This document shows positions 1-10,385 of a stretch of DNA of 64,000 nt, one piece after another. Each line of letters starts with the position of its first letter. The first letter of the stretch is position 1. Source of the stretch: Pseudomonas gozinkensis (lineage in GTDB: Bacteria; Pseudomonadota; Gammaproteobacteria; Pseudomonadales; Pseudomonadaceae); NCBI RefSeq assembly GCF_014863585.1, contig NZ_CP062253.1:744001-808000 (forward strand), read 5' to 3'. Position numbers and translations under genes: made by a program. The notes beneath the pieces are model-generated. The model was not told where the DNA came from, did not search any database, and saw only the letters and a list, made by a program, of their open reading frames with translations.

Positions 1-363
1 GTAGTCGGCGGTCGGGATCTTGTGGCGCGCCAGGAAATCCTTGGTGAAGGCTTTCGAGCCTTCCAGCTGCGCGGCACCGGCGGTCGGGCCGAAGCAGTCC
101 AGGCCACGGGAGCGGAACAGGTCGACGACACCGGCAACCAATGGCACTTCCGGACCAACGATGGTCAGGGAAACGTTTTTCTCGGCGAAGTCAGCGAGCT
201 GCTCAAGGGCCAGCACGTCGATGGCGACGTTTTCGCACTTGGCTTCAATCGCGGTGCCGGCGTTGCCCGGTGCGACGAAAACTTTCTGCACGCGCGGATC
301 CTGAGCCACTTTCCAGGCCAGGGCGTGTTCGCGGCCACCGCTGCCAATGATCAAAACATTCAT
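1..363 (-). CDS. purD: Phosphoribosylamine-glycine ligase PurD (5' part only)
   Basis: GAR synthetase joins glycine to phosphoribosylamine in an ATP-dependent step of purine synthesis. Only the first 121 codons lie in the window; the rest runs off the left edge. The visible N-terminal Rossmann-like domain starts MNVLIIGSGGREHALAWKVA, the hallmark of the family, and continues through a VGPEVPLVAGVVD segment and an LEGSKAFTKDFLARH segment typical of PurD. It lies downstream of purH on the same strand, the usual Pseudomonas order. The 152-base gap to purH contains a REP pair, so a processed or shared transcript is possible. Confidence 0.97.
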   Translation of the reverse strand, partial: MNVLIIGSGGREHALAWKVAQDPRVQKVFVAPGNAGTAIEAKCENVAIDVLALEQLADFAEKNVSLTIVGPEVPLVAGVVDLFRSRGLDCFGPTAGAAQLEGSKAFTKDFLARHKIPTADY

Positions 364-414
364 TTCAAAAACCTCGGATGACGCTAATTCTGTTGAGCGC
401 CGCAGGGCGCTTTT

Positions 415-503
415 CTGTGGGAGCTGGCTTGCCAGCGATAGCATCACCGCGATCTATCTGAAGAACCGAGGTGTCTGCATCGCGGGCAAGCCCGCTCCCA
501 CAG
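415..503. repeat. REP doublet (REPIN) between purH and purD
   Basis: Two inverted REP-type sequences, TGTGGGAGCTGGCTTGCCAG near 416 and the facing GGGCAAGCCCGCTCCCACAG ending near 502, flank about 40 bases. Each arm has its own imperfect palindrome around the GGCTTGCC core. This is the REPIN arrangement common in fluorescens-group intergenic regions. It may fold in the transcript between the two purine genes. Confidence 0.85.
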
Positions 504-515
504 GTAATCGGATTA

Positions 516-2123
516 TCAGTGACGGAAGTGGCGCATGCCGGTGAATACCATCGCGATGCCGGCTTCATCAGCAGCAGCAATCACCTCGGCATCACGCATC
601 GAGCCGCCTGGCTGGATCACCGCCGTGATACCGACCTTGGCCGCATTGTCCAGACCGTCGCGGAACGGGAAGAACGCGTCCGACGCCATCACCGAACCAG
701 CCACTTGCAGACCAGCATGCTCAGCCTTGATCGCGGCGATACGCGCCGAGTTCACGCGGCTCATCTGGCCGGCGCCGACACCGATGGTCTGACGGTTCTT
801 GGCGTAGACGATGGCGTTGGATTTGACGAACTTGGCCACTTTCCAGGCGAAGATCAGGTCGTGGACTTCCTGCTCGGTCGGGGCGCGCTTGGTCACCACT
901 TTCAGGTCGTCGGCGCCGATCATGCCGATGTCGCGGCTCTGTACCAGTAGACCGCCGTTGACGCGCTTGTAGTCCCAGGCCGGAACGCGATCGGCCGACC
1001 ACTCACCGCAGGCCAGCAGGCGCACATTGGCCTTGGCAGCGACGATGGCACGGGCCTCTTCGCTGACGCTTGGTGCGATGATCACTTCAACGAACTGACG
1101 CTCGACGATCGCCTTGGCGGTCTCGGCATCCAGTTCACGGTTGAAGGCGATGATGCCGCCGAACGCCGATTCGGTGTCAGTGGCGTAGGCCAGTTCGTAG
1201 GCCTGACGGATGCCGCCTTCGGCGTCCGGGCTTACGGCCACGCCGCACGGGTTCGCGTGCTTGACGATCACGCAGGCCGGTTTGACGAAGCTCTTCACGC
1301 ATTCCAGCGCGGCGTCGGTATCGGCCACGTTGTTGTACGACAGTTCTTTGCCTTGCAGCTGGGTGGCAGTGGCGATGCCGACTTCGGCCGGCTTGGCCTC
1401 AACGTAGAACGCCGCGCTCTGGTGCGGGTTCTCGCCGTAGCGCATTTCCTGGGCCTTGATGAACTGGCTGTTGAAGGTGCGCGGGAATTCGCTGCGGCCT
1501 TCGGTGCTGAGGGTGTCAGCGGCCTGGTTCACGGTGCCCATGTAGTTGGCGATCATGCCGTCGTAGGCAGCGGTGTGTTCGAACGCCTTGAGCATCAGGT
1601 CGAAACGCTGAGCGTAGGTCAGGCCGCCGGCCTTGAGGTTTTCCAGCACGTTGGCGTAGTCGCTGGCATTCACCACGATGGCCACGTCTTTGTGGTTTTT
1701 CGCCGCCGAACGGACCATGGTCGGGCCGCCGATGTCGATGTTCTCGATGGCGGTCGGCAGGTCGCAGCCTGGCTTGCTGATGGTGGCTTCGAACGGGTAC
1801 AGGTTGACGGCTACCAGATCGATCGGCTTGATGCCGTGCTCGTTCATGATCGCGTCGTCGATACCGCGACGACCGAGGATCCCGCCGTGGATTTTCGGGT
1901 GCAGGGTTTTCACCCGACCGTCCATCATCTCTGCGAAACCGGTGTAATCCGCGACTTCCACTGCGGCCACGCCGTTGTCCTGCAGCAGTTTGAAGGTCCC
2001 GCCGGTGGAAAGGATTTCCACGCCCAGGGCTTCCAGCTCCCTGGCGAATTCGAGGATCCCGGTCTTGTCGGAAACACTGATCAAGGCGCGGCGGATCGGC
2101 AGGCGGGTAGTCTGGTCGGTCAT
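516..2123 (-). CDS. purH: Bifunctional AICAR transformylase / IMP cyclohydrolase PurH
   Basis: PurH catalyses the last two steps of IMP synthesis. The start chosen is [20 protein letters not shown] at 2123, giving 535 residues, the usual length in Pseudomonas; upstream in-frame ATGs at 2135 and 2144 are less likely. The N-terminal methylglyoxal-synthase-like cyclohydrolase domain (about 1-150) carries [13 protein letters not shown] (residues 69-81). The C-terminal AICARFT domain carries MRYGENPHQ and the KHANPCG catalytic segment. It lies downstream of fis, separated by a stem-loop at 2155-2188, and upstream of purD. Confidence 0.98.
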   Translation of the reverse strand: MTDQTTRLPIRRALISVSDKTGILEFARELEALGVEILSTGGTFKLLQDNGVAAVEVADYTGFAEMMDGRVKTLHPKIHGGILGRRGIDDAIMNEHGIKPIDLVAVNLYPFEATISKPGCDLPTAIENIDIGGPTMVRSAAKNHKDVAIVVNASDYANVLENLKAGGLTYAQRFDLMLKAFEHTAAYDGMIANYMGTVNQAADTLSTEGRSEFPRTFNSQFIKAQEMRYGENPHQSAAFYVEAKPAEVGIATATQLQGKELSYNNVADTDAALECVKSFVKPACVIVKHANPCGVAVSPDAEGGIRQAYELAYATDTESAFGGIIAFNRELDAETAKAIVERQFVEVIIAPSVSEEARAIVAAKANVRLLACGEWSADRVPAWDYKRVNGGLLVQSRDIGMIGADDLKVVTKRAPTEQEVHDLIFAWKVAKFVKSNAIVYAKNRQTIGVGAGQMSRVNSARIAAIKAEHAGLQVAGSVMASDAFFPFRDGLDNAAKVGITAVIQPGGSMRDAEVIAAADEAGIAMVFTGMRHFRH

Positions 2124-2154
2124 CTCAATTTCCATCAAAAGCAAGGGAAGTCAG

Positions 2155-2188
2155 CAAAAAAGGCGACCGGTTTTACGCGGGCGCCTTT
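2155..2188 (-). terminator. Putative terminator/attenuator after fis
   Basis: On the minus strand AAAGGCG pairs with CGCCTTT around a 16-base GC-rich loop and is followed by a run of T (complement of the A run at 2156-2161). It lies between the fis stop (2206) and the purH start (2123), so it could reduce read-through from the dusB-fis unit into purH. Confidence 0.6.
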
Positions 2189-2205
2189 CTGGTTTGATTG
2201 AATGC

Positions 2206-2526
2206 TTACAGCAGATCGTACTGCTTGAGTTTCTTGCGCAGCGTGCCGCGGTTCAGTCCGAGCAGCTCGCTGGCCTTGGTCTGGTTGCCCTTGACGTAGT
2301 TCATCACGCTTTCGAGCAGGGGAGCCTCGACTTCGGAGAGCACCAGGTTGTACACGTCCGTGACGGACGCGCCCTCAAGGTGGGCGAAATAATTGTGCAG
2401 CGCCTTCTCGACACTCCCGCGAAGGGTCTGGCCTTCTTCGCTCGGGGTATTGAGGTGCTGTTTCAAATTCACGTTGTCGCTCACGGGTGTTGTTCCACTC
2501 ACTAAAGTCTCGGTCATCATCGTCAT
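2206..2526 (-). CDS. fis: Nucleoid-associated regulator Fis
   Basis: Fis is a small homodimeric DNA-bending protein affecting growth-phase transcription and nucleoid structure. The start [20 protein letters not shown] at 2526 gives 106 residues and an ATGA overlap with the end of dusB (2523-2526), so translation is probably coupled; the longer in-frame extension upstream is out-of-frame dusB sequence. The C-terminal helix-turn-helix ([20 protein letters not shown], about residues 80-99) is the conserved DNA-binding part. The dusB-fis pairing is conserved across gammaproteobacteria. Confidence 0.97.
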   Translation of the reverse strand: MTMMTETLVSGTTPVSDNVNLKQHLNTPSEEGQTLRGSVEKALHNYFAHLEGASVTDVYNLVLSEVEAPLLESVMNYVKGNQTKASELLGLNRGTLRKKLKQYDLL

Positions 2527-3533
2527 GCGGCCACCCCTTCTCCGTCCCCTGTCAGGCTCTTGTAACGTTCGGCGAAGAACTCCCGAACGTTGGCGCATTG
2601 TGTTTCCGTACCATCCAAACGATTGAAGTGGGCGCGAAACTCCCTGGCGCCCGGCAAGGTTGCGAGATACCAGCCCACATGCTTTCGGGCAATTCGCACG
2701 CCCATCACGTCCCCATAGAAGGCGTGGAGGGCGGCCAGATGCTCAAGCAGAATGTGTTCCACTTCGATCAGCTCCGGCGCCGGCAGTTTTTCGCCGGTGC
2801 GCAGGAAGTGTTCGATCTCGCGAAAAATCCATGGCCGCCCCTGGGCGGCCCGGCCGATCAACAGGCCATCGGCACCGGTCGCGTCAAGCACGTAGCGGGC
2901 CTTTTCCGGCGATACGATGTCGCCGTTGGCAAAGACCGGAATCGACACCGCCTGCTTGATCGCGGCAATGGTGTCGTACTCGGCTTCACCGGTGTACAGG
3001 TCGGCGCGGGTGCGGCCATGCACCGCCAGCGCCGTGATCCCGGCCTGCTCGGCGATCTTCGCCACGGTCAGCCCGTTCTTGTTGTCGCGATCCCATCCGG
3101 TGCGGATCTTCAGGGTCACCGGCACATCAACCGCCGCCACGACGGCGTTCAGGATCTCGGTGACCAGTGCCTCATCCTTCAACAACGCGGAGCCGGCGGC
3201 CTTGTTGCAGACCTTTTTCGCCGGGCAACCCATGTTGATATCAATAATCTGTGCGCCCAGTTCGACGTTGGCCCGGGCCGCATCCGCCAGCATCTGCGCA
3301 TCGCCACCGGCGATCTGCACCGAGCGTGGCTCGGGATCGCCTTCGTGGATCATGCGCATGCGCGACTTGCGGGTGTTCCACAGGCTCATGTCGCTGGTGA
3401 CCATTTCCGAGACTACAAGCCCTGCGCCCAAACGCTTGCACAGCTGACGAAAGGGCTGGTCGGTGACACCCGCCATCGGGGCGAGGATCAAGCCGTTCTG
3501 CAATGTATATGGGCCGATGCGTACCGCCGACAT
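2523..3533 (-). CDS. dusB: tRNA-dihydrouridine synthase B
   Basis: FMN enzyme that reduces uridine to dihydrouridine in the tRNA D-loop. The N-terminal TIM-barrel start [20 protein letters not shown] is typical of Dus enzymes. The catalytic cysteine is expected in [11 protein letters not shown] (C103), and [14 protein letters not shown] near residue 215 is the FMN phosphate region. Length (336 residues) is normal. It is the first gene of the dusB-fis operon, overlapping fis by four bases. The 185 bases upstream, before the zinc-ribbon gene, hold no gene I can support. Confidence 0.97.
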   Translation of the reverse strand: MSAVRIGPYTLQNGLILAPMAGVTDQPFRQLCKRLGAGLVVSEMVTSDMSLWNTRKSRMRMIHEGDPEPRSVQIAGGDAQMLADAARANVELGAQIIDINMGCPAKKVCNKAAGSALLKDEALVTEILNAVVAAVDVPVTLKIRTGWDRDNKNGLTVAKIAEQAGITALAVHGRTRADLYTGEAEYDTIAAIKQAVSIPVFANGDIVSPEKARYVLDATGADGLLIGRAAQGRPWIFREIEHFLRTGEKLPAPELIEVEHILLEHLAALHAFYGDVMGVRIARKHVGWYLATLPGAREFRAHFNRLDGTETQCANVREFFAERYKSLTGDGEGVAA

Positions 3534-3718
3534 AGGACTTCCCTGAAGTGGGGCCGGATCATGAGAGTTCGAAAAAGGGTTGGCATGATACCCGCTCTCG
3601 ATGACTGGATAAAGGCTGAATTGAACAAAATCTGAACAGTTATTCTGTTATTACCGCCGGTTTGGTCGTGCGCTGCGCAGTCAGAAAACTGCCGTCAATC
3701 CGGGAGCGGTGAAGCGTT

Positions 3719-4969
3719 TCACTCGGGTGAGTGGAAACTGAGGCTGTAGTTCACCGCTTTCGGGCCTGGATCGAGGATGTCCAGGGCGATGTGGATCGGC
3801 GTCTGCGGCGGCATTTCCGCCATGCCTTCGAGGTCGCCGTTGAGGTATTCGCCGGGTTTGAAGCGACGACTGGCGATCAGGTGACCGTTGAGGTCGGCGA
3901 AGCGCAGCTCCAGCAGCGGAAACGGCTGCGAGAACGGCGCGCGGTTATAAATGATCGCGTCCACCACCAGCGCACCGCTGAATTCCGGGTGGCTGCGCAC
4001 CACCAGGTTGCTGCTCTTGATCTTGGCGATGTCCACCTTGGACGGCACCGTGCAGCCGACTTGCGGGCACAGTTGCTGGAACCACGGACGGTATTGATCC
4101 TGGCGCGCCAGTTCATCGAAGTGATAGGCGATGTATTGCCCGGCCAGACCGGCGGCGGCCAGTGCGATCAGCACCAGCCAGAGCAGGCGACGGCCCCAGG
4201 GCGAGCGGCGCTTCTGCCAGTCCAGTTGCAGCGGATCATCGGTCAGATCCTGCAACGCTTCGGCGCGAACGCTGGATTCGACGCGTTCGCGCTTTTTGCG
4301 CGGTGCTTCGATCAGTGGCAGTTCGTCGTCGACGTCGTCGCTGGCCGACAGGCGTTCGCGTCGGGCATTCGGGTCGATCGGGTCGTGCAGGCGAAGTTGC
4401 GGAATTGGTGGCTCGTCATCGAGATCCACCGGCTCCAGCGACAGCGAAGGCTCGGTGCGCTCCGGTCGGACCGGCTCGGGCTCGATGGCTTCGGGTTCCT
4501 CTTCGACTTCAGGTGCGCGCTCATCCGCCGGTTCGCTGAACAGGCTGTCCGGCCACGTCGTGTCTTCCGGCTCGTGGCTGTCGCGACGAGCGCTCAGGGC
4601 ATCCTCACGTGTGCGGCCGAATTCGGTGGTCGGCTGAATTTCCCGTTGCTCGAGGCGGGCCAGTTCTTCGTCCAGATCCAGGCTGTCCAGATCCAGCTCG
4701 GCGGCGCTCCATTGCTTCTGGCTGATGGCGCGCGGTTCGGGCGTTTCGGCGATGGCCGGTGGTTCGACAGGCGCCGGCTCGCTGATTAACGGCGCCACCG
4801 GCGTGACCGCTTCCTTGCCTGCGTGTTGCTCCAGCAATTGCTTGGCGGCATTGAACACTTGCAGGCAGGAGCCGCAACGAACCACCCCGCGGGCCACGCT
4901 CAACTGAGCGTGGCTGACGCGGAAACTGGTTTGGCAATGCGGGCACTGGGTGACGAAACTGTCGGTCAT
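3719..4969 (-). CDS. MJ0042-type zinc-ribbon / DUF3426 membrane protein
   Basis: Begins with a zinc-ribbon of the MJ0042 type: CPHCQTSFRVS followed by VRCGSCLQVFNA, two CxxC pairs within the first 45 residues. A long acidic, low-complexity linker (about 70-240) follows, then basic residues, one transmembrane helix (LLWLVLIALAAAGLAGQYIA, about 260-280), and a DUF3426 extracytoplasmic domain to residue 416. Function unknown; the architecture suggests a cytoplasmic metal-binding head joined through the membrane to a periplasmic domain. It lies just downstream of prmA on the same strand, the same neighbourhood as in P. aeruginosa. Confidence 0.85.
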   Translation of the reverse strand: MTDSFVTQCPHCQTSFRVSHAQLSVARGVVRCGSCLQVFNAAKQLLEQHAGKEAVTPVAPLISEPAPVEPPAIAETPEPRAISQKQWSAAELDLDSLDLDEELARLEQREIQPTTEFGRTREDALSARRDSHEPEDTTWPDSLFSEPADERAPEVEEEPEAIEPEPVRPERTEPSLSLEPVDLDDEPPIPQLRLHDPIDPNARRERLSASDDVDDELPLIEAPRKKRERVESSVRAEALQDLTDDPLQLDWQKRRSPWGRRLLWLVLIALAAAGLAGQYIAYHFDELARQDQYRPWFQQLCPQVGCTVPSKVDIAKIKSSNLVVRSHPEFSGALVVDAIIYNRAPFSQPFPLLELRFADLNGHLIASRRFKPGEYLNGDLEGMAEMPPQTPIHIALDILDPGPKAVNYSLSFHSPE

Positions 4970-4999
4970 GCGGCGATCCGGATTGAGCAGGCGGTCATT

Positions 5000-5878
5000 C
5001 TAGCGCCGACGGCCGGTGATGCGCACCCAGCCATCACGATTGGCGATCGGGTCGAGATCGAAGTCCTGCGCGTAGGCGGCAGCGACTTCGTCACCTTGCT
5101 CGGCGAGGATCCCGGACAGCGCCAGACGCCCGCCGGACTTGACCAGGCCAGACAGTTGCGGCGCCAGGGAAACCAGCGGGCCGGCCAGAATGTTGGCCAC
5201 CAGCACGTCGGCTTTGACCTGCGGCAGGTCTTGCGGCAGGTACAGCGGGAACAGTTCGTCAGCGATGTTGTTGCGCCCGGCGTTGTCGCGGGAGGCTTCG
5301 AGTGCCTGCACGTCGATGTCGGTGCCGACGGCTTCTTTCGCGCCGAGCAGCAGGGCGGCAATGGCCAGAATCCCCGAGCCGCAGCCGAAGTCCAGCACGT
5401 TGCAGTCTTTCAGGTCCTGGCCGTCCAGCCATTCCAGGCACAGGGCGGTGGTCGGGTGGGTGCCGGTGCCGAACGCCAGGCCAGGGTCCAGCAGCAGGTT
5501 GACCGCGTCCGGCTCCGGTGCGGCGTGCCAGCTCGGCACGATCCACAGACGCTGGCCGAAGCGCATTGGCTGGAAACCATCCATCCAGCTGCGTTCCCAG
5601 TCCTGGTCTTCGATGACTTCGCTGTGGTGCTCGGGCAGCGGGCTGCCGGTCAGCAGTTCCAGATGGGCCAGTACCGGTGCGGCTTCGGTGCCGCCCTCGA
5701 ACAGGGCCAGCAGATGAGTGTGCGCCCACAGCGGGGTGGTATTGAGTTCCGGTTCGAAGATCGGCTGATCTTCGGCGTCCATGAAGGTCACCGAAACGGC
5801 GCCCACTTCAAGGAAAGCGTCTTCGTAGGTTTCGGCTTGTTCCGGGCTGATGGCGAGTCTTACTTGCAGCCAAGGCAT
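5000..5878 (-). CDS. prmA: Ribosomal protein L11 methyltransferase PrmA
   Basis: SAM-dependent enzyme that trimethylates ribosomal protein L11. The start [20 protein letters not shown] at 5878 gives 292 residues, close to E. coli PrmA. The N-terminal substrate-recognition domain is followed by a linker containing [18 protein letters not shown], then the SAM-binding motif [20 protein letters not shown] (about 163-182), and [16 protein letters not shown], the NxxAxP-type substrate-site segment. Downstream on the same strand is the zinc-ribbon gene; upstream a REP pair and a terminator separate it from accC. Confidence 0.97.
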   Translation of the reverse strand: MPWLQVRLAISPEQAETYEDAFLEVGAVSVTFMDAEDQPIFEPELNTTPLWAHTHLLALFEGGTEAAPVLAHLELLTGSPLPEHHSEVIEDQDWERSWMDGFQPMRFGQRLWIVPSWHAAPEPDAVNLLLDPGLAFGTGTHPTTALCLEWLDGQDLKDCNVLDFGCGSGILAIAALLLGAKEAVGTDIDVQALEASRDNAGRNNIADELFPLYLPQDLPQVKADVLVANILAGPLVSLAPQLSGLVKSGGRLALSGILAEQGDEVAAAYAQDFDLDPIANRDGWVRITGRRR

Positions 5879-5957
5879 GGCGGGCACCTGTGAAAAAGAT
5901 TGATTGCAGCCTAGCGGCCTGCGAGAAGCGCGCAAGTTTACGCGAGCTCAACGCTTT

Positions 5958-6046
5958 TGTGGGAGCGAGCTTGCTCGCGAAAGCGGATTGCCAGTCACTT
6001 TGATGCTGACTGATGTACCGCCTTCGCGAGCAAGCTCGCTCCCACA
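5958..6046. repeat. REP doublet (REPIN) upstream of prmA
   Basis: TGTGGGAGCGAGCTTGCTCG near 5959 faces CGAGCAAGCTCGCTCCCACA ending near 6046; the two arms are exact inverted copies over about 20 bases. This is a second REPIN with a different core (GAGCTTGCTC) from the copy beside purH. Confidence 0.85.
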
Positions 6047-6064
6047 GACTTTTTGCAATCTCCA

Positions 6065-6096
6065 GAAACAACAAAGCCGCCCGAAGGCGGCCTTGT
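6065..6096 (-). terminator. Rho-independent terminator after accC
   Basis: Minus-strand GCCGCC / TTCG loop / GGCGGC stem flanked by a T-rich tract (TTTGTTGTTT). It begins about 18 bases after the accC stop and closes the aroQ-accB-accC unit. Confidence 0.8.
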
Positions 6097-6113
6097 CTGG
6101 TGCGGGCTGAAGC

Positions 6114-7472
6114 TTAGTGCTTCTCGCCAGCCAGCTTGTGCTCGAGGTAGTGAATGTTCACGCCCCCTTTGCAGAAGCCTTCGTCGCGGGTCAGATCACG
6201 GTGCAGCGGGATGTTGGTCTTGATCCCGTCGACCACGATTTCGTCCAGGGCATTGCGCATGCGGGCCATGGCTTCGTCGCGGGTCGCGCCGTAAGTGATC
6301 AGCTTGCCGATCAGCGAGTCGTAGTTCGGCGGAACGGCATAACCGCTGTACAGGTGCGAATCGACGCGAACGCCGTTGCCGCCTGGAGCGTGGAAATGCT
6401 TGACCGTGCCCGGGCTCGGCATGAAGGTTTTCGGGTCTTCGGCGTTGATCCGGCATTCCAGCGAGTGACCGCGGATGACCACATCATCCTGGGTATACGA
6501 CAGCTTGTTGCCAGCGGCGATGCTGAGCATCTCCTTGACGATGTCGATACCGGTGACCATTTCCGAAACCGGGTGCTCCACCTGAACACGGGTGTTCATT
6601 TCGATGAAGTAGAAACGACCGTTCTCGTACAGGAACTCGAAGGTGCCGGCGCCACGGTAGCCGATGTCGATGCACGCCTTGACGCAGCGAGCCAGGACTT
6701 CCTTGCGCGCATTCTCGTCGATGCCCGGTGCCGGCGCTTCTTCGAGAACTTTCTGGTGACGGCGTTGCAGCGAGCAATCGCGGTCACCCAGATGGATGGC
6801 GTTGCCCTGGCCGTCGGACAGAACCTGCACTTCGACGTGACGCGGGTTGGTCAGGAATTTTTCCAGATAGACCATCGGGTTGCCGAACGCCGCGCCAGCT
6901 TCGGAGCGGGTCAGTTTCGCCGAGGCGATCAGGTCTTCTTCCTTGTGCACCACGCGCATGCCGCGACCACCACCGCCGCCGGCGGCCTTGATGATCACCG
7001 GGTAGCCGACTTCACGACCGATGCGCAGTGCCGTTTCCTCGTCTTCCGGCAGCGGGCCGTCGGAACCTGGAACGGTTGGAACGCCCGCTTCGATCATCGC
7101 GTGCTTGGCCGATACCTTGTCGCCCATCAGGCGAATGGTGTCGGCTTTAGGGCCGATGAAAGCGAAGCCGGAGTTCTCGACCTGCTCGGCGAAATCAGCG
7201 TTTTCCGCGAGGAAACCGTAGCCTGGGTGAATGGCGGTAGCGCCAGTCACTTCAGCGGCAGCGATGATGGCCGGGATGTGCAGGTAGGACTGAGCGGCAG
7301 AAGCCGGGCCGATGCAGACGGATTCGTCTGCCAGACCCAGGTGCATCAGCTCTTTGTCGGCCTTGGAGTAAACGGCGACGGTCTTGATGCCCATCTCTTT
7401 GCAGGCACGCAGAATCCGCAGGGCGATCTCACCGCGGTTAGCGATCAGAACTTTTTCCAACTTCGCAGTCAT
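6114..7472 (-). CDS. accC: Acetyl-CoA carboxylase, biotin carboxylase subunit AccC
   Basis: Carboxylates biotin on AccB using ATP and bicarbonate, the first half-reaction of malonyl-CoA synthesis. The start [20 protein letters not shown] at 7472 gives 452 residues, the usual size. Seen: the biotin-carboxylase N-domain ([20 protein letters not shown]), the ATP-grasp glycine loop [11 protein letters not shown] (about 165), catalytic [20 protein letters not shown], and the C-terminal domain ending EHKLAGEKH. accB lies 17 bases upstream, so the two are almost certainly cotranscribed. Confidence 0.98.
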   Translation of the reverse strand: MTAKLEKVLIANRGEIALRILRACKEMGIKTVAVYSKADKELMHLGLADESVCIGPASAAQSYLHIPAIIAAAEVTGATAIHPGYGFLAENADFAEQVENSGFAFIGPKADTIRLMGDKVSAKHAMIEAGVPTVPGSDGPLPEDEETALRIGREVGYPVIIKAAGGGGGRGMRVVHKEEDLIASAKLTRSEAGAAFGNPMVYLEKFLTNPRHVEVQVLSDGQGNAIHLGDRDCSLQRRHQKVLEEAPAPGIDENARKEVLARCVKACIDIGYRGAGTFEFLYENGRFYFIEMNTRVQVEHPVSEMVTGIDIVKEMLSIAAGNKLSYTQDDVVIRGHSLECRINAEDPKTFMPSPGTVKHFHAPGGNGVRVDSHLYSGYAVPPNYDSLIGKLITYGATRDEAMARMRNALDEIVVDGIKTNIPLHRDLTRDEGFCKGGVNIHYLEHKLAGEKH

Positions 7473-7489
7473 CAAAGGCTCTCCGCAGT

Positions 7490-7957
7490 TCAAACGATGG
7501 TGAACAGCGGTTGGTCGTACTCAACCGGCTGGCCGTCTTCGACGAGGATGGACTCGATCACACCGCTGGTTTCAGCTTCGATGTGGTTCATCATCTTCAT
7601 GGCTTCGACGATGCACAGGGTGTCGCCTTTCTTCACGGTCTGGCCGACTTCAACGAAGGACGGCGAGGTTGGCGAAGATTTGCGATAGAAGGTGCCGACC
7701 ATCGGCGAACGGGCAACGGTGCCGTTCAGCGCTGGAGCAGCAGCGGCAGCTGGAGCTGCTGCAGCAGCAACCGGAGCGGCAGCGGCGGCAGGTGCAGCGG
7801 CCGGAGCCTGCATCGGAGCCGGAGCGTAGTACTGCTGCGCCGGGGTCTTGCTGTGACGGCTGATGCGTACGGACTCTTCGCCTTCCTTGATCTCGAGCTC
7901 GTCGATGCCGGACTCTTCCAGCAATTCGATCAGTTTCTTAACTTTACGGATATCCAT
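7490..7957 (-). CDS. accB: Biotin carboxyl carrier protein AccB
   Basis: Carries biotin between AccC and the carboxyltransferase. The 155-residue protein has an N-terminal helical region ([20 protein letters not shown]), an Ala/Pro-rich flexible linker (about 45-85), and a biotinyl domain with EAMKMMN, in which K121 is the biotinylation site. It lies between aroQ (24 bases upstream) and accC (17 bases downstream). aroQ-accB-accC clustering is characteristic of Pseudomonas. Confidence 0.98.
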   Translation of the reverse strand: MDIRKVKKLIELLEESGIDELEIKEGEESVRISRHSKTPAQQYYAPAPMQAPAAAPAAAAAPVAAAAAPAAAAAPALNGTVARSPMVGTFYRKSSPTSPSFVEVGQTVKKGDTLCIVEAMKMMNHIEAETSGVIESILVEDGQPVEYDQPLFTIV

Positions 7958-7981
7958 GAATCATCAACTCCCAAGGGTCGG

Positions 7982-8437
7982 TCAGGGGCGTATAGCTTGG
8001 TGTTCAAGCTGCTCTAGTGCAGCCTCCAGGGCCAGTCGGTAACCGCTGGCGCCAAGGCCGCAGATCACTCCTACCGCTACGTCGGAGAAGTAAGAGTGAT
8101 GGCGGAAAGGTTCGCGTTTGTGCACGTTGGACAAATGCACTTCGATGAATGGGATGCTCACTCCCAGCAGCGCGTCACGTAATGCGACACTTGTGTGTGT
8201 AAATGCTGCCGGGTTGATCAGAATGAAATCCACACCTTCGCCGCGTGCGGCGTGGATGCGGTCGATCAATTCGTACTCGGCGTTGCTTTGCAGATACAGC
8301 AGATGATGGCCGGCTTCACGGGCGCGGCGCTCCAGATCCTGATTGATCTGCGCCAGGGTGGTCGACCCGTAGGTCCCGGGTTCCCGGGTGCCAAGCAGGT
8401 TCAGGTTGGGGCCGTGCAGCACCAGTAGCGTTGCCAT
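7982..8437 (-). CDS. aroQ: Type II 3-dehydroquinate dehydratase AroQ
   Basis: Third step of the shikimate pathway, dehydrating 3-dehydroquinate. The start [20 protein letters not shown] at 8437 gives 151 residues; an ATG six bases upstream is possible. Type II hallmarks are [17 protein letters not shown] (N-terminal active-site loop with the catalytic tyrosine), [17 protein letters not shown] and [20 protein letters not shown] (catalytic His region). Genes accB and accC follow closely, suggesting one transcript. The 132 bases between it and dsbD hold no supported feature. Confidence 0.96.
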   Translation of the reverse strand: MATLLVLHGPNLNLLGTREPGTYGSTTLAQINQDLERRAREAGHHLLYLQSNAEYELIDRIHAARGEGVDFILINPAAFTHTSVALRDALLGVSIPFIEVHLSNVHKREPFRHHSYFSDVAVGVICGLGASGYRLALEAALEQLEHQAIRP

Positions 8438-8569
8438 CTGCATGTTCCTTGTTATGGGTGAGCCTTCGTCAGAACCCGGCGACTATGCCGCAAAGACTTT
8501 GTGACTGTCCAGTTCTCTGCAATAGCCAGCACGATGACCGATGTTTGCGCAAAATATGTGACTGACTGA

Positions 8570-10327
8570 TTAAATCCGGTCATTCGCTTTGGCGACACGT
8601 TCAGCGAAGTCGCTGGCGTTGATCTCGCCGATCACCCGTACATCGCGACGTTCCGCCCCGTCCTTGCCGAAGAACATCAGCGCCGGTGGGCCGAACAGGC
8701 TGTAGCGGTCGAGCAGGGAGCGCTGTTCGGCATTGCTGGCGGTGATGTCGAAGCGGATCAGCCGATAACCCTTGAGCCGATCCACGACCGTGGTGTCATT
8801 GAGCACTTCGTGTTCGATGACTTTGCAGCTGATGCACCAGTCGGCGTACCAATCGAGCAGCAGCGGGGTGCCGGCGGTTTTCGCTTCGAGCAGCACCCGA
8901 TCCAGTTCCGCCGGGGTACTGACGGTCTGCCACAAGCCGCTGTTTTGCGCGGGCGAGCCGCTGTCGGCAAGGCGTGCCGGGGCTATCGGATTCAGCGGGT
9001 CGGTCTGCCCGCTGAACGCACCGAACCAGCAGGCCAGCGCATAAAACAGCAGGAACATGCCGAGCAACTGACCGAGGCGTTTGCGTGGCGGTTTGTAGAC
9101 GAACTCCAGAGCGCCGAGGAACAGACCGACACCGCCGGCCAGCAAGCCGATCAGCAGCAACGTGATCTGCCCCGGCAACACCCGGCTGAGCAGACCGATC
9201 GCCAGCCCGAGCAGCAACACGCCGATGCCGTTCTTCACGTACATCATCCACGGTCCGCTTTTCGGCAGCCACGCCGCGCCGCCGGTAGCCACCAGCAACA
9301 GCGGCGCGCCCATGCCCAGCCCGAGCATGAACAGCTTCAGGCCGCCGCCCAGCGCATCGCCGCTGGCGCTTATATAAAGCAGCGCGCCGGCCAGCGGTGC
9401 GGAAACACACGGCGATACCAGCAAGCTCGACACCACACCCAACACCGCCGCCCCCCACAGCGAGCCGCCTTCGGTGCGCCCGGCAATCCGGTCCAGGCGG
9501 CTGCTGATGAAGTGCGGCAATTTCAGCTCGAACACGCCGAACATCGCCAGTGCAAACACCGCAAAGAACATTGCGAACGGCACCAGCACCCACGCCGATT
9601 GCAGCCGTGCCTGCAAATTCAGTTGCGCACCGAACAGCCCCATCAAGGCCCCGAGCAGCGCAAAGCACGCCGCCATCGGCAGCACATAAGCCAGCGACAG
9701 ATTGAAACCACGCAAACCGCCGACCTGCCCGCGCAACACCACGCCGGACAGGATCGGCAGCATCGGCAATACACAAGGCGTGAAGGTCAGGCCCAGGCCC
9801 GCCAGGAAGAACAGCGCCAGATCGCGCCAGTCCCAACCCGTCACCGGAGCGGACGCGTCACTTGCCGCTGCGTTGCCCTCGATGCTCAGGCGCTCGGTTT
9901 CCGGTGGATAACACAAACCCTTGTCGGCGCAGCCCTGATAAGTGACGGCCAACGTGAACGCCCGGGAATCATTGCGCGGCAGTTCCACATCGAGAATGCC
10001 GTGGTAGACCTCGACGTCGCCGAAGTACTCGTCGTGTTTCTGTTCGCCTTGTGGCAGCTGTGCGGCGCCGAGTTTCACCTCGGCAGGTTCGGCACGAAAC
10101 TGGAAGCGATGGCGGTAGAGGTAATAGCCTTCGGTGGCGACGAAGCGCAGTTTGACCGATTGCGGCGTGCTCTCGACCAGGCTCAGTTGAAAGGCTTCGC
10201 GCACCGGCAGGAAATCGGCGCTGTTGTTGACCGAGCCCAGCGTGGCGCTGGGTTTGCTGTCGAACAGACCGGCGGCGCCGGCCGGCAGGGCGAGGACGAA
10301 AAACAGCAGGCAGAGCAGACGGCGCAT
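8570..10327 (-). CDS. dsbD: Thiol:disulfide interchange protein DsbD
   Basis: Inner-membrane protein moving electrons from cytoplasmic thioredoxin to the periplasm. The start MRRLLCLLFFVLALPAGAAG at 10327 gives a signal peptide and a 585-residue product; the longer in-frame extension is shadow of the neighbouring chemoreceptor gene. Domains: periplasmic alpha domain with the Cys pair in YQGCADKGLCYPP (about 103/109); about eight transmembrane helices with FTPCVLPMLPILSG and LLVSPCVSAPLAG; and a C-terminal thioredoxin-like gamma domain with WYADWCISCKVIE. All three redox pairs are present, so it should be functional. Confidence 0.96.
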   Translation of the reverse strand: MRRLLCLLFFVLALPAGAAGLFDSKPSATLGSVNNSADFLPVREAFQLSLVESTPQSVKLRFVATEGYYLYRHRFQFRAEPAEVKLGAAQLPQGEQKHDEYFGDVEVYHGILDVELPRNDSRAFTLAVTYQGCADKGLCYPPETERLSIEGNAAASDASAPVTGWDWRDLALFFLAGLGLTFTPCVLPMLPILSGVVLRGQVGGLRGFNLSLAYVLPMAACFALLGALMGLFGAQLNLQARLQSAWVLVPFAMFFAVFALAMFGVFELKLPHFISSRLDRIAGRTEGGSLWGAAVLGVVSSLLVSPCVSAPLAGALLYISASGDALGGGLKLFMLGLGMGAPLLLVATGGAAWLPKSGPWMMYVKNGIGVLLLGLAIGLLSRVLPGQITLLLIGLLAGGVGLFLGALEFVYKPPRKRLGQLLGMFLLFYALACWFGAFSGQTDPLNPIAPARLADSGSPAQNSGLWQTVSTPAELDRVLLEAKTAGTPLLLDWYADWCISCKVIEHEVLNDTTVVDRLKGYRLIRFDITASNAEQRSLLDRYSLFGPPALMFFGKDGAERRDVRVIGEINASDFAERVAKANDRI

Positions 10328-10385
10328 GACAATCTCGCGAATCAAAGGTGCGGGAATGATAGCGGACTTGGCCCTGCGCTGTGTG